Shown here one piece after another: positions 1 to 10,107 of a stretch of 64,000 nt of DNA. The notes beneath the pieces are model-generated. The model saw nothing but the letters and a program-made list of their open reading frames with translations. It did no database searches and had not been told where the DNA came from. Made by a program: the position numbers and the translations under genes. How positions within the stretch are numbered: position 1 is the first letter of the stretch; each line of letters starts with the position of its first letter. Source of the stretch: Heloderma charlesbogerti (taxonomy: Eukaryota > Chordata > Lepidosauria > Squamata > Helodermatidae); the NCBI GenBank assembly GCA_026122225.1, contig JANEZZ010002355.1, positions 682,001 through 746,000 of the forward strand, in the 5' to 3' direction.

Positions 1-1005
1 TTAAATATGTAGTCACAGAGGCTTATCAATCCATGAAAGGGAACAGAACATTCAGCTTCATGTCTTTGCATCTGTCTGTCATGCTGAGTGGCACATCTTC
101 AGTGACGCTTTAACAAGCCCCTCTGGAACCCTGTTCTGAGGCTGGTGCAAGGCTCTTCTAAGCAACTTTGAGTCAATGTGCCACCTTCCCATCTCAAAGT
201 TGGTAGACTTTTTAAATGAAGTACAAGAAGAGGTCATGGGGTCATCATGAGGTGGAGAGATGATGTGCCAGTGCCAGCAGTGACTGGGCCAAGCAAGCTG
301 AGGCACGAGTAGACATATAGGTGGGGCAGAGCATATGCTGCGATACCTTGTGTGCACTGAAAAACCACAGGATGTGGTATTGGGCTTGGAATTCAGCTTC
401 CTGGTGATGTCTGCTTTCATTTTCATTTAAAGCAAGTTTCTAGCCCTTAAGACTGTGAAGTTGTGGCTTAAGAGTGTGCAGTGTAGGCAACGTCTGCTAA
501 AACCTCTGTAGCCAGAGGAATCAGGTGGCTGAATAAGATTTTCAGGACTTGGGTTTCTGTGTGTTGCATAGCTCCTTGCCCCTCCCTATGATAAGTAAAG
601 GCAGAATAAATTATGCAAGATAGTGAAAAATGACAAGGGAGGGCAGCAACACTGGAGAAGGCAGCAACTCTCTGACAGGGCTGCTCTCCAAACAGGATGG
701 CCAGGTGTCCTATTTTATAGAGGACAGTCCTCCATTTGAAGGGGTGTCAAAGGGCAGTTCTTAATTGGATTATTGGAAAGTGCCTTCTATATGAAGGAGC
801 TGTCCAATCCAACTCCACTTTAAATATAAAGAACCATGAGAAGGAAGATCTGAGATCTTCCTTGAAGTTGCCCATCCATAGCACCTGGACAGGAGACTGA
901 GTAGGCACACAGGTCACCTGGCCACAGTCTTCCCACATCTTAAAGAGAGAAATTTAAGAAGTGGAAACTTAATGAGCCTTTGATTGTGTTATCATAATTA
1001 CAAGA
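1..1005. other. Unassigned non-coding sequence
   Basis: I see no gene, RNA or classifiable repeat here. Open frames are short and carry no recognisable domain. Composition is mixed and AT-leaning, as in intergenic or intronic vertebrate DNA. Confidence 0.5.
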
Positions 1006-1151
1006 GACAGACAGACAGACACACACACACACACACAGATCCGAATCTCACTTCCAATGTGGTAAAAATCTGTCTGTCTGTCTGTCTGTCTGTCCGTCCG
1101 TCCGTCTATCCATCCATCCATCCATCCATCCATCCATCCATCCATCCATCC

Positions 1152-1185
<34 letters not shown>
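1006..1185. repeat. Compound microsatellite (GACA)n(CA)n ... (CTGT)n(CATC)n(CTAT)n
   Basis: A GACA tract runs into CA repeats at 1006-1038. After about 30 non-repeat bases, CTGT, CCGT, CATC and CTAT tetranucleotide tracts follow one another from about 1070 to 1185. The order suggests stepwise point mutation and slippage of one ancestral tetranucleotide array. A translated frame through it (repeated Pro-Ser-Ile-His) is an artefact. Confidence 0.95.
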
Positions 1186-2064
1186 TACTGTTCCCTGTCA
1201 TAATAAGGACCTCCTCTCCCATATGAAAAAGAATCACAAGTTTTCAATGCACCAAGAAGCACAAGGAAAGCTAGCATCTCCCAGTATATATCTAGAAAGG
1301 GGGGGGGAGGCCCAAGCATCTTTTTTTTTAACCCAGTACAAACTTGTAACATGGGCCCCCTCTCCCACACACATACCGCAATCCCATCCCATATATACAG
1401 TCTCATGAGTCATGAAAGAAACGTTTCTATTTTAATTCTAAAATGACATTTTCTAGATTTCTGAAATTATACCATGGCCCACAAGTTGTTGTTATTTTTT
1501 TTCCACCATGCCTCAAAACACTCCCCCACCACCCCTTTGCTATTTTGGTTTAGCAAAAACAAAACATCCAGAAACAAAAATTAACATAACTTCCAGACTG
1601 AAGCAGAGTCCTACAAAGCTTGCTAACTATTTTGTAGCTGTGGCTGGTCCTAATAAAGGCATTACCCTGGCACTGCTTTTATTATTATTTTTTATTCTAT
1701 TAGACCAATCTGACTGCAAACATTTTGAAAATAGACCAACTCACTTTAAATCTTTATTTTTCTGGCCTTTTTAATTGCAACATCGTGAATTAATGGTGCT
1801 AACTGTATAACTATCTATCTTTTGAAAGCACTTGATAGGAGTCACATGATGGATCCGTCAGGGTTCATGCTAGTGTCCTGATCTGGATTGGGGGTCCTGC
1901 ACCTGCTCTAGAGTAAAAATGAAAAAGAAGAAGAAGATGTACACCTTTAAAGTAATGCCTGCTTTTGGTCTTGAATTGCTGGCTTGCCAGGCTAACAACA
2001 GCTTTGCACAGCCACAGAGTGATCTCTCTTTTGTTTTGGAAGCTCTTTTATTATTTCTGAGTTA
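1186..2064. other. Unassigned non-coding sequence
   Basis: No gene recognised. Homopolymer runs (G at 1299-1307, T at 1321-1329) and AT-rich sequence dominate. The stretch 1860-1910 resembles the region at 58120-58390 (shared 'gatctggattggg' wording), so it may be a fragment of an unnamed dispersed repeat. Confidence 0.4.
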
Positions 2065-2335
2065 GAATCATACAATCATAGAATAGTAGGGTTGGAAGGG
2101 GCCTATAAGACCATCAAGTCCAACCCCCTGCTCAATGCAGGAATCCAAGTCAGAGCATCCCTGACAGATGGCTGTCCAGCCTCATCTTGAATGCCTCCAG
2201 AGGGGGAGAGCCCACCACCTCCCTAGGGAATTGGCTCCATTGTCGTATTGCTCTAACAGTCAGGAAGTTTTTCCTGATGTTCAGCTGGATTCTTGCTTCC
2301 TGGAACTTGAGCCCATTATTCCGTGTCCTGCACTA

Positions 2336-3480
2336 TGGGATGATGGAGAAGAGATCCTGGCCTTCCTCTCTGTGACAACCTTTCAAGTACTTGAAGAGTG
2401 CTATCATATCTCCCCTCAGTCTTCTCTTCTCAAGGCTAAACATGCCCAGTTCTTTCAGTCTCTTTTCATAGGGCTTTGTTTCTAGGGATGGACGAAAGTC
2501 CCTTACCTGATCCCGCAGCTTGCTTCGCGGTGGGGGGGAGGCGCTCCGTTCCTCCCCCCAAAATTCTGGGTGGGGGGGAGGCGCCCGATCCTTCCGGCCG
2601 AAATTCTGGGCAGGGGGGAGGCGCCCCGTCCCTCCGGCCAAAATTCTGGCCGGGGGGGAGGCGCCCTGTCCCTCCGGCCGCGAACCTCGTCTCCTGCCGG
2701 GACGCAAACCAGCTGCCACTGCCGCCGCCGGGAGCCGCCAGCACCAGGGACATTTGACAAAGGTAAGTCCCATTCCGGGGAGGGGGGCGGACCGTTTCTC
2801 CACCAATTTCGGGAGGCCGAATGCGTTGGCATTCGGCCTCCCAGAGATTCGTGGAGAAATTCTCCAACATCCCTATTTGTTTCTAGTCCCCTGATCATCT
2901 TTGTTGCCCTCCTCTGAACCCTCTCCAGCTTTTCTGCATCCTTCTTAAAGTGTGGTGCCAAGAACTGGACATGGTACTCCAGATGAGGCCTAACCAGTGC
3001 TGAATAGAAGGGAACTAGTACTTCCTGGGATTTGGAAGCGATGCTTCTATTAATGCAGCCCCAAATAGTATTTGCCTTTTTTGCAGCCACATGACATTGT
3101 TGGTTCATATTCAGCTTGTGATCTACAATAGTTCCAAGATCCTTCTTGCTCGTAGTGTTGTTGAGCCATGTATCCCCGATCTTGTAACTTTGCATTTGGT
3201 TTCTTTTTCCTAGGTGCAGAACTTGGTATTTATCCCTATTAAATTTCATTCTGTTGTTTTCTGCCCAGCGCTCCAGTCTATCAAGAACACTTTTAATTTT
3301 GTTCCTGTCTTCCAAGGTATTAGTTATCCCACTATTAGCTGACCTAATTTTGTGTCATCTGCAAATATGATCAGCATTCCCTGCACCTCTTCCTCCAAGT
3401 CATTGAACAGCACCTGGCCCAGGACTGAGCCCTGCTGTACCCTGCTCGTTACCTCTCCCCAATATGAGAAGATCCCGTAG
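2336..3480 (-). pseudogene. CR1 ORF2 C-terminal fragment (reverse transcriptase end and tail domain)
   Basis: CR1 ORF2 is an endonuclease/reverse transcriptase for retrotransposition. Only the end of the RT survives. The FADDTKLG active-site box is visible on the minus strand at about 3354-3365, preceded by a GxVLGxxLFNDL-like stretch. Downstream come the conserved C-terminal phrases ERWAENNRMKFNRDK, NRSIASKSQEVLVPFYSALVRPHLEY and RVQRRATKMI. The frame is broken by the hAT insertion after the RGLETN segment, resumes as [25 protein letters not shown], and meets a premature stop at 2333-2335, where the paralogue at 14.2 kb continues with ECRTWNNGLKLGE. It is a dead fragment; the family assignment is firm. 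Confidence 0.85.
2483..2875 (+). mobile_element. Non-autonomous hAT-like element, core-deleted member of the palindromic family
   Basis: The ends are TAGGGATG and CATCCCTA. The flanking 8-bp duplication tttgtttc is identical at 2475-2482 and 2876-2883. The paralogous CR1 near 14390-14404 shows the uninterrupted site. The left part has three imperfect tandem GC-rich blocks ('gggggaggcgc..ccctccgg..aaattctgg'). The right part has a hairpin built on 'ggccgaatgcg..ggcattcggcc'. The long palindromic core of the 0.9-kb relatives is absent, so this is a 393-bp deletion derivative. An outward AGGTAAGT-like motif sits near each end (left, inverted, around 2500-2506; right, 2759-2767). There is no coding capacity; the Pro/Gly/Arg-rich frames through it are artefacts. 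Confidence 0.88.
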
Positions 3481-3517
3481 CACTCTTTGAGTCCAATTCT
3501 GTAGTTAATCCAAGGGA

Positions 3518-3949
3518 AGCTTGGAAGAGCTCACACATCATTATATGGAGTCAAGAAAAGTAAGGAGGCAAATGCTCCTCAAACACATTACAAAACAACG
3601 TGGGTTTCATCATGTCTAATTGTGAAGTTTTGTCACATTACTAGGCACTCAAGCCCAATTTCATGTTAAATAGCTGTTGGTTGGTAAAGATTCCATTGGC
3701 TTTCCTAGCTGTGGTCAAATTTTTGTCAGCACCAATGCAAATGAGGAACTTGATACTATTTTAGGTCAATTATTCTTGTAAAATGGTCTGTTTCGGTTGA
3801 GGAGTCCTAGGTTTTATCTTATATTCTGTAATTAAGAACTTTGTCCTTGTAATGTTTCTAATTCTGGTCTGTTGACTGCAATAAAAAAAAAAATACTATA
3901 CCAATTGTGAAGCAGTCCCACCCTCCACTAGAAGGTTTCTCTGGAATGA
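3518..3949. other. Unassigned AT-rich sequence
   Basis: No gene or named repeat recognised. A short A tract lies at 3882-3893. Confidence 0.4.
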
Positions 3950-4190
3950 ACCTGGCCCTACCATTAGGCAGAGTAAGGCAGCTGCCTCAGGCAACAGATG
4001 CTGGAGGAGGGGGTGCGTGTATGTGTGTGTGTGCACAGAGTGGCAACGAGGTGTTGGAGGGCAGAGCTGTGCATGTCACTTGGCTTGTCCTACAACCCCC
4101 GCAAGCTAGCCTGCTGCCCATAGGCATGGCGAAGGATGCTGTCCCACCTGCAGTGTTGAAGTAATAGTCAAATGCCAGTCCAACTAGTTT
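3950..4190 (-). repeat. Dispersed repeat, 'cctggccctaccattagg' family
   Basis: Starts with cctggccctaccattaggc and ends near tgccagtccaact. Related copies are recognisable at 8113-8400 (same orientation) and, inverted, at 32885-33222 and 36145-36390. Shared landmarks are 'gaggcagc', 'ctgctgccc', 'gatgctgtccc' and 'cagtgttgaagt'. I do not recognise the class. Lengths of about 240-340 bp and the lack of coding sequence fit a SINE or MITE-like repeat. Confidence 0.6.
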
Positions 4191-4204
4191 CTGTATGTGG
4201 ATTT

Positions 4205-4385
4205 AGGAACATAGGAAGCTACTTACATTGAGTCAGACCACTGATTCATCTAGGCCAGTACTGTCGACACTGAGTGGCAGAAATGGTTCTCCAGGGCTTC
4301 AGGCAGGAGATTTTCCAGCCCTACCTGGAGATGCCAGGGACTGAACCTGCAAAGCAGGGACTCTGCCACTCTGCCCATCCCCTGA
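4205..4385 (-). mobile_element. tRNA-derived SINE, minus strand
   Basis: In this orientation the repeat begins 'aggaacataggaagct' and 'gagtcagacca', then 'ctgatt..ctaggccagtactgtcgacactga', and ends with an inverted tRNA-like head: 'gatgccagggactgaacctg' (B box on the minus strand) followed by 'ctctgccactctgcc' (A-box region). Related copies lie at 29132-29320, 30968-31110 and 37372-37480. The tRNA-like part is diverged, so this is not a tRNA gene. Confidence 0.75.
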
Positions 4386-4573
4386 GTCCTTTGTCTCAGA
4401 CAGTGAAATGTCCTAGGCCTATCCTGATCTGCCCAATCTTCTCTAGGTTCCTCTACCATCAGACATCCTGCAGGTGATGGACAGAGCTATGATTTTCTCT
4501 CAGTTTCATTGTCCAGACTTTGGAGTGCCCCCACCCTGCAGGAAGCTCACCTGTTTTCTTTTTGGCACCAGAT

Positions 4574-4735
4574 GAAAACTCTTTTTTATTTGCTCAGGCC
4601 TTTGAGATTCAGTTTTAATGTTGTTTTATTGCTAAACGATTACCTGCCCTGCTTTTATTGTTTTATTGACGATATCTCTTGTATTGATCTTAACTGATTG
4701 TATGGAAGCCGCTCTGGCAGCCCTTTTCAACTGAA
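4574..4735 (+). repeat. L2-like LINE 3' tail fragment
   Basis: The sequence has the character of squamate LINE 3' UTRs: repeated 'ttttattg' units, then 'gtattgatcttaactgatt' and 'gaagccgctctggcag'. A similar tail occurs at 61563-61675. The class is inferred from general resemblance only. Confidence 0.4.
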
Positions 4736-4753
4736 GGTTTGTGTTTTTTTTAA

Positions 4754-5047
4754 ACCCACCCAACCATGATAGGCTATGTAAAGATTTATGTAGCCTATCA
4801 CGTCTTTTTTTTTTCTTTTTTTAAAACCTAGCCATGATAGGCTACGTAAATCTTTACGTAGCCTATCATGTCTTTTTTTTTTTTTTTACACAAGCCTGGA
4901 AATGGCAGCGGCGGTGGCAGCCGGTCAGAAGGTCCTGGGGGGGATCCGCGGGGGGGTGGCAGGCCATTCCGCCACGGAGTTCAGGGGGCCGAATGCACTG
5001 TCATTCGGCCTCACCGAGATCCGTGGCGGAATTCTCTGACATCCCTA
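4754..5047 (+). mobile_element. Palindromic hAT-like element, 5'-truncated
   Basis: The right end is intact (CATCCCTA at 5040-5047), preceded by the family's 'ggccgaatg..cattcggcc' hairpin at about 4988-5012. The left part retains two of the 36-bp palindromes (about 4765-4802 and 4833-4870), each reading GATAGGCTA..GTAAA and its inverse around a 2-base centre, separated by a T-rich spacer. The left terminus and one duplication are missing. The usual right-end AGGTAAGT is replaced by 'aaggtcctggggg'. No coding capacity. Confidence 0.8.
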
Positions 5048-5582
5048 TCTGCAGTATGCTTCAGAGACCTGTTCCATGATCAAAACATCATGAAAAGTAG
5101 GACCATTCACCAGACATGTATCATCGCACTCAGGGATCAGCATGGGCAGGCCCCTGCAGAGTTCACCAGCTCACCACCACCACCACCACCCCTTGGCCCT
5201 GCTCCTTGAAGCCCTTGCTGTTGCTGCCCTGCTCACCTGCCACCCGGTAGCAGAAATGAGGAGTAGGAGCCTCTCTTTGGCTTGCTCTCTCCCCTTGGCC
5301 AGTGGCAGCAGCAGTGATGAGGAGGTGGCCCCTCTCAGGGAGGGGGAACCCATAGGGCATCTTGCTGAATGGCCCCTTCCATCTGGAGCTGGCCCTGTGC
5401 ATCCGGATTCTGCTCTGCAACCAGAACTAGTTGCTTTAACCAGGGAAAGCAAAGGGGCTCTTGGCACACGCTGGCTGTGATCTGTCAGGCCTCAGGCTGT
5501 GCAAGGTTCGCTTTCAGAGTATGGCTTGCATGAAGTCAGGGCTGGCGCTAAGGGTAGGTGTGGTCAGGTACCTGCCAGGGTC
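5048..5582. other. Unassigned GC-moderate sequence with (CAC)n tract
   Basis: Contains a short (ACC/CAC)n run at about 5172-5192. Open frames encoding poly-His or poly-Val come from this tract. Nothing else recognised. Confidence 0.4.
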
Positions 5583-5587
5583 CCATG

Positions 5588-6129
5588 TGTCAGGGGTGGA
5601 AACTGAGCCCAGAGAGCCCCAGAGCTGTTCTGATTCTGAGGAGGAACAGCCATCCGTGGGAGTGGAGCCAGCTCATCCCTCACAGGCTCAGCACCTGGCA
5701 GAGATTCCTCCTGCCAGCATACCTGGGATAGATAGTGACCCTGGCAGTGAGGGAGAGCGGGAGGGGGGCTTCTTAGACGCTCGACGCAGACACAGGGAGT
5801 GATGAGCGATGGAGGGCGCGGAAAGGAGGCGTAGCGCCTGTTTGGTGCGCAAGCAACGGCCGCCTCCCATGGACCCAAGGGAAAGAGGGAGGATCTCTCC
5901 GTAGCCCATACATTCTGGGTCTTCAAGTGACTCTCTTTCAAACAGGGATCAACTGCCTGCCTGAAGCTTAGTCCATGCTGCTGTTCGTTGCTTTAGCCGC
6001 TGGTGATTAGCATCTGAAAGAGACATTAAGCTGTAATGGGATTAAAGCTTTGAAAAGAATTCCCTTTCATCTGTGTCTTGAATTGGCTATTGGAATCTAC
6101 TGAGAGAGGCCGCCAAGGTGTTCCTGACA
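5588..6129 (+). mobile_element. Solo LTR, plus orientation
   Basis: The termini are TGTCAGG and CCTGACA, an inverted repeat starting TG and ending CA as in LTRs. It is flanked by a perfect 5-bp duplication ccatg (5583-5587 and 6130-6134). A second copy, 34247-34803, is inverted and has its own 5-bp duplication. Inside there is an open Glu/Ser/Pro-rich stretch (GVETEPREPQSCSDSEEEQPS) also present in the other copy. Near the 3' end is 'gggattaaagctttg', which aligns with 'ggaataaagtctcgg' in the sister and so marks the probable polyadenylation signal. No internal domain flanks it, so it is a recombinant solo LTR. Retrotransposon class (Gypsy or ERV) is not decidable here. Confidence 0.85.
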
Positions 6130-6134
6130 CCATG

Positions 6135-7600
6135 TCACAGCAGGGGCCCACTGACAAGCCGTGCTCCTCCTCTTCGCCATGGCAACCAGCTTGTTCACCT
6201 GCCCTCACTCTGGCCCAGACAACAGTGGTGGTGGTGAGAAGAAGGAGCAGTAGATGCCATGGCCTGCTTGCTCCCTGGCTCCCTCTGCTTGTCAAGTGAG
6301 CAAGTGGTAGCCATGATGAGAAAGAGGGTGAGGCGCAACAGCAGCTGGTGACAATGGCGGTGAGAAGTGAGACTCGCTGCGGGAGAGGGCCCATCGAGGG
6401 TGCTTTGCCCAAAGGCCCTCAGAAACCTGGAACCAGCACTGTGTTGAGTTGGCACTTCTTGGCACATGAGCATACAGGCACAGTGTCTTCGAAACCCAGG
6501 ACTGTGGCTGCTCGGAGTAAGGTTTGCCTCCTTGCAACTCAGACACCAGGCTTTCAATCCTTCCATGCCATCGGCCTCCTCCTGCCCGCCACGTCCCACT
6601 TGCTGTGCAAGCAGGTCTCCAGGTGACACATCAGATAAAGGAGAGGGCGATGACAGGCCCAGGGAGGAGACAGGTGACAGTAGCTGCAGCTGCCTTGTTT
6701 CCTGCTGCCCTGGGAGATTTAAAGGGTATACCTGCGGTGTGTGGTTTCTGAGACAGCAAGGCTACTTGGAATTATAGTGACAAGACAGCTCAGGTAATGC
6801 GCAGTGAAACATTTGCAAGGTAACTTACAGTGTGCAGAGATTGAAACACTAATGATAACAATCACACGCCTCCACAGGTTACGGAGGCTCCACGTATATG
6901 AATGAGTCGAAGCAGGAAGCGGGAGGAACTTTTTATAGTGCTACCAAAGAACTGCAGGTAAGGCATTTTACAAAGCTGTATGCAATTCAAGGGGCAATAC
7001 AATTTTAAAAAAAGAAAACACTTGCTCAAAGCTACAGCTAATATACCCATCTGCATTAAGTTGAAAAAAAGAAGCTAATAATTAATACTTCCGCAAAGTA
7101 AATTGCAACCAGTGAATGTGGGAAATACAAGCTAGAGTGCCCCCTCTAGTGGTCAATTAAAAGAAAATAAACCTTAATATATATTTCTGTTTCATTCATA
7201 CAGCAAAAAAAAAAAAAACCCAAACAAACCCCAAATAAACAAATATACCCATGCTGCTCCATGAAGGGGAAAAATCCAAAATCCATAGCTGGGCAATACT
7301 TTTATTAGGACCAACCAAAATGCCACAAAAATTGTGCAAGTTTTCATGTTCTCTAAAACTCTTCATCAGGGTAGGTGGAACATAAAGCAGGGGATGGGGG
7401 AAGAAATAGTAACATCCCAAAATTTGGATGAGAAATGCTTGACCTTTAAAGGAGGCCTAAAATATTTTAAGTAAATATATCAAATAAATAAATAGTTTGG
7501 AGAGGGAGGAACTGTCCCCCGCAACATGGGACTGTACAAGTTGAAATCAAGACGGTGAGTTTTAAATCCTATTCTAACAGCAACAGTGGAAACTTTAGAT
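6135..7600. other. Unassigned non-coding sequence
   Basis: No confident feature. 6220-6420 has GGT/CAG-type low complexity. 7206-7219 is an A tract. Several frames open to 60-140 codons but none shows a domain or a codon bias I would trust. Confidence 0.4.
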
Positions 7601-7728
7601 CAGCCTCATTCCCCAACCTGATGTTTTGGACCACAACTCCCAGGATTTCTGACCATTGACCATGCTGGCTCAGGCTGATGGGAGCTGAAGTCCAAAACAT
7701 CTGGAGGGTATCAGGCTGGAGAAGTCTG
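7601..7728. repeat. Short palindromic (hairpin) repeat, family 1
   Basis: The two halves are inverted copies. The left reads 'ccccaacctgatgttttgga' and 'ccacaactcccaggattt'. The right reads 'gatgggagctgaagtccaaa' and 'acatctggagggtatcaggc'. The whole can fold into one hairpin of about 50-bp arms. Relatives lie at 28850-28970, 38583-38710 and 38757-38870. The structure fits a foldback MITE; no target duplication was identified. Confidence 0.75.
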
Positions 7729-8112
7729 TTTTATATAAAGACTGGATGGTGGTGATAGAAAAGAAAATGTGAGAGATATACATAGATAAGAATTCTGGTC
7801 TCACAAGTCAGGAATTCAGCAATATACACTGGCCAGGGCCCAAAGAACTATTCAACTGGGTTCCAAGGATGCGTTAGACTTCTGTTCCTGGAGCAGAACC
7901 TCCTCACCACCACCCCCAAGCTACCTGGTAAAAGAAGTTGGTGACTTCCCCACGGGGGAAGAAGAACATCACGCTGGGAGAGCAAAGGACTTTGATCCAG
8001 AAGTTCTTTTGATCTTGGCCCTTCCTTGAAACAACCCCTTTTGTTTCTGAGTTTTTGGTCTCAGGGATGAACTTCTGAACATGGTCACAAACCCCATTTA
8101 GAGCTCTGGAGA

Positions 8113-8400
8113 CACCCATTGGCAGAGCCAACCCTACCATTAGGCGAAGTGAGGCAGCCTTGGGCAGCAGAGGCTAAGAAGGGTGGATGATAGAGTTGCG
8201 TGTGTCATGTAGCCTGCCCTGTACCCCCAAAGATACCCTGCTGCCCCCATGTGAGGTGGACGATCTTGTCCACTCACCAGTGTTGATGTAAGATTTAACT
8301 GCCAATCTGGTTGACTTCAATATGTGGAAGGTGGAGCGCTACCTTTTCCTTTGCCTCAGGCAGCAGCATGTCTTGGACTGGTCCTGCCTGCTGCTCTCCT
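8113..8400 (-). repeat. Dispersed repeat, 'cctaccattagg' family
   Basis: Begins 'ccaaccctaccattaggcga' and shares the order of landmarks with 3950-4190 ('ctgctgcccccatg', 'gatcttgtcc', 'cagtgttgatgtaag'). Class unknown. Confidence 0.55.
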
Positions 8401-8429
8401 CTGGCTACTACTACTGTTGTTGTTCTGAC

Positions 8430-8484
8430 CTTCTGTCTACTATCATTCATGAAACAACATTTTCATGTATGATAGTAGACAGAA
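8430..8484. repeat. Short perfect-arm hairpin
   Basis: Arms 'ttctgtctactatcat' (from about 8431) and 'atgatagtagacagaa' (to about 8484) pair over about 24 bases with one mismatch, around a 7-base loop. Size and pairing resemble a small hairpin RNA precursor. With no conservation data it could equally be a MITE relic. Confidence 0.5.
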
Positions 8485-8651
8485 GCTACTACTAAAACAG
8501 GGGGAAAGTCATCAGGCAAGCAGCTGGGAGAATCTGGAGGAAAATAAATGGAAGAGATGGGGGCTGTAATATTTAGAACTGTGTTTGGGGAGGGGGAGCA
8601 GTCCCCCATCCAAACAAACACATGGACAAAAATCAATTGAGTACTAGAAAC

Positions 8652-9012
8652 TAGGGGTGTCCACTGCCAGGAAATCCGGCCCTAGAGTTCCATACCATGT
8701 ACGACTTGTCTTGCATTTGCAAGCCATGCCACAGTTTTCCCCAAACTCCAGGGACGTCGTTTGTGTGTGTGTGTGAGAGAGGGAGGGAGGGACAGAAACA
8801 GATAATTTGAACAACTAGAGATATATGCAATTTGCAGTTGCAACTCACATAATTTGTGCAAACTGTGGCCAAAGTTTGTACAATTTGCACAACTACACAA
8901 ATTTGCATAAAATTGAGCCGTAATTTGCAGAAAATGGGCTGAAGCCCGGGGGTGGGGGGCAATGGAAGCTCGTTGAGCTCCGCCCCATAAAACACATTTT
9001 TTGACATCCCTT
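8652..9012. mobile_element. Non-autonomous hAT-like element, AT-rich family
   Basis: Ends TAGGGGTG and CATCCCTT, with identical 8-bp duplication ctagaaac at 8644-8651 and 9013-9020. The interior has many 'aatttgca' and 'tttgcac' words, as do the elements at 13752-14921, 29502-29898 and 33425-33966. A GT microsatellite lies at about 8760-8773. No coding capacity. The terminal bases match those of the palindromic hAT family although the interiors are unrelated. Confidence 0.82.
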
Positions 9013-9020
9013 CTAGAAAC

Positions 9021-10099
9021 CTAAATAACCCACATGAACAGACTTATAAGAAATCAGATTGGAAGGGGAAGAAGTACTGTACAGAAGAATATCAGAAAGA
9101 AACAGAAATGTTTGGCATTTCAAATAAGAAAATGTGGGAACTGTGTTAAAGGGGATGGGAAAATGTACTTCTCTTTCCCAGGCATTACTCTGAGATGGTT
9201 AGCTTTAGCGACAGCCTGATGTTTTGTCAGCTAAACAGTGGTTGTTTCTGTATATGTCAAGGAAGAGCTCAGCTTCAGGAAAGGAAGGAGGGACAGCAGC
9301 GATCTCATTGTCCTAACATTCTCCGGAGCAGGCAACATGTGTTCCTTCCTCCCAGTTCTCAACATTATCTATACCCTACAATTAAGGATCTGTTCTTCAA
9401 GAGCTTGCTTCCAAGAATGCTATTTGGGCAAAAAGAATACCAATTAGGCAAAAAGAGAAAAGTCTTCAGAGACACAGAGTGCTTCCAAGTGAGGCTTTTA
9501 TCGTGCAATCCTCCTGTCTCATTCACAGGTTTTTACAGGAGGTGTTTTCCAGGCAATGTTGTCTTCAGTGTGTAACCTGTCTGTGTTTTCCCACCACTTC
9601 TTCTGCCTTTTTTTCTTACCAGAAGGGGGAAAAGAGTTAAAGAGGAAAAGACAGAATAGCTCTACAATGCCTTTTGCTTGGTAGCGCTCGAAGCACTCCT
9701 TCTGGAAGAAACCACATCGTGCTCCCAGACAAGGCTTTTATCGTGCATTGCCCTGTCTCTTTCACAGAATTGTATATAGTGTGTGTGTGTGTGTGTGTGT
9801 GTGTGCCTGTGTCAAGACATTGGGCATCTCTACACCAGCCTAAAATCCTGCATTTAAAACAGGGCTTTCTGCTTCCGTTTTAAATGCAGGATCACAACTG
9901 ACTCCCTTTACATGCACTCCCTTCCCCCTCCTTCTCCCTTTATCTGAGTCTTCCATTATCTTTCATTGATCTCACTCCTCTTCTTGCTGCTTTTCCTCTT
10001 TTCATGGAGGAAACTGAAGCAGAACATAACAGGATAATTTGATAGCTCATTACCTGTGATCTATTTAAAAATGGAACAAAGGGCATTTAGTGCAGGAGG
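9021..10099. other. Non-coding sequence with direct repeat and (GT)n tract
   Basis: No gene. Two related segments with 'aggcttttatcgtgca' followed by 'cctgtctc.ttcacag' occur at about 9493-9532 and 9730-9769. Related wording occurs inverted near 11060-11120, so they belong to an unnamed repeat. A (GT)n tract lies at 9779-9804. A small hairpin with arms 'atcctgcatttaaaac' and its inverse spans about 9847-9893. Confidence 0.5.
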
Positions 10100-10107
10100 G
10101 TCACGGC

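Larger units (their letters stand above)
2065..3517 (-). mobile_element. CR1/L3-type LINE, 5'-truncated, split by a hAT insertion
   Basis: On the minus strand this is the 3' part of a CR1-clade LINE. The low-coordinate end has the typical CR1 tail, with repeated 'atcataga' octamer-like motifs and a conserved stretch on ggttggaaggggcc. The high-coordinate end breaks off near 3517 inside the reverse transcriptase domain, so the element is 5'-truncated as is usual for target-primed insertion. It is interrupted at 2483-2875 by a non-autonomous hAT that arrived later. Paralogues lie at 13977-14764 (minus) and 21371-21693 (plus). Confidence 0.9.

Noticed and set aside
2333..2917. Several overlapping 90-150-codon Pro/Gly/Arg-rich frames on both strands
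   Set aside because: They lie inside the hAT element and follow its GC-rich tandem blocks in every frame. Open frames in all phases are expected from composition.
4765..4870. Palindromes as independent transcription-factor or operator sites
   Set aside because: They are shared by all members of the hAT family and move with it; no separate function can be supported.
5163..5480. Poly-His and poly-Val frames
   Set aside because: Translation of a (CAC)n tract; no conserved sequence around it.
5461..5802. Glu/Ser-rich frame as a host exon
   Set aside because: The same frame occurs in the inverted solo LTR at 34488-34736, so it belongs to the LTR and not to a host gene.
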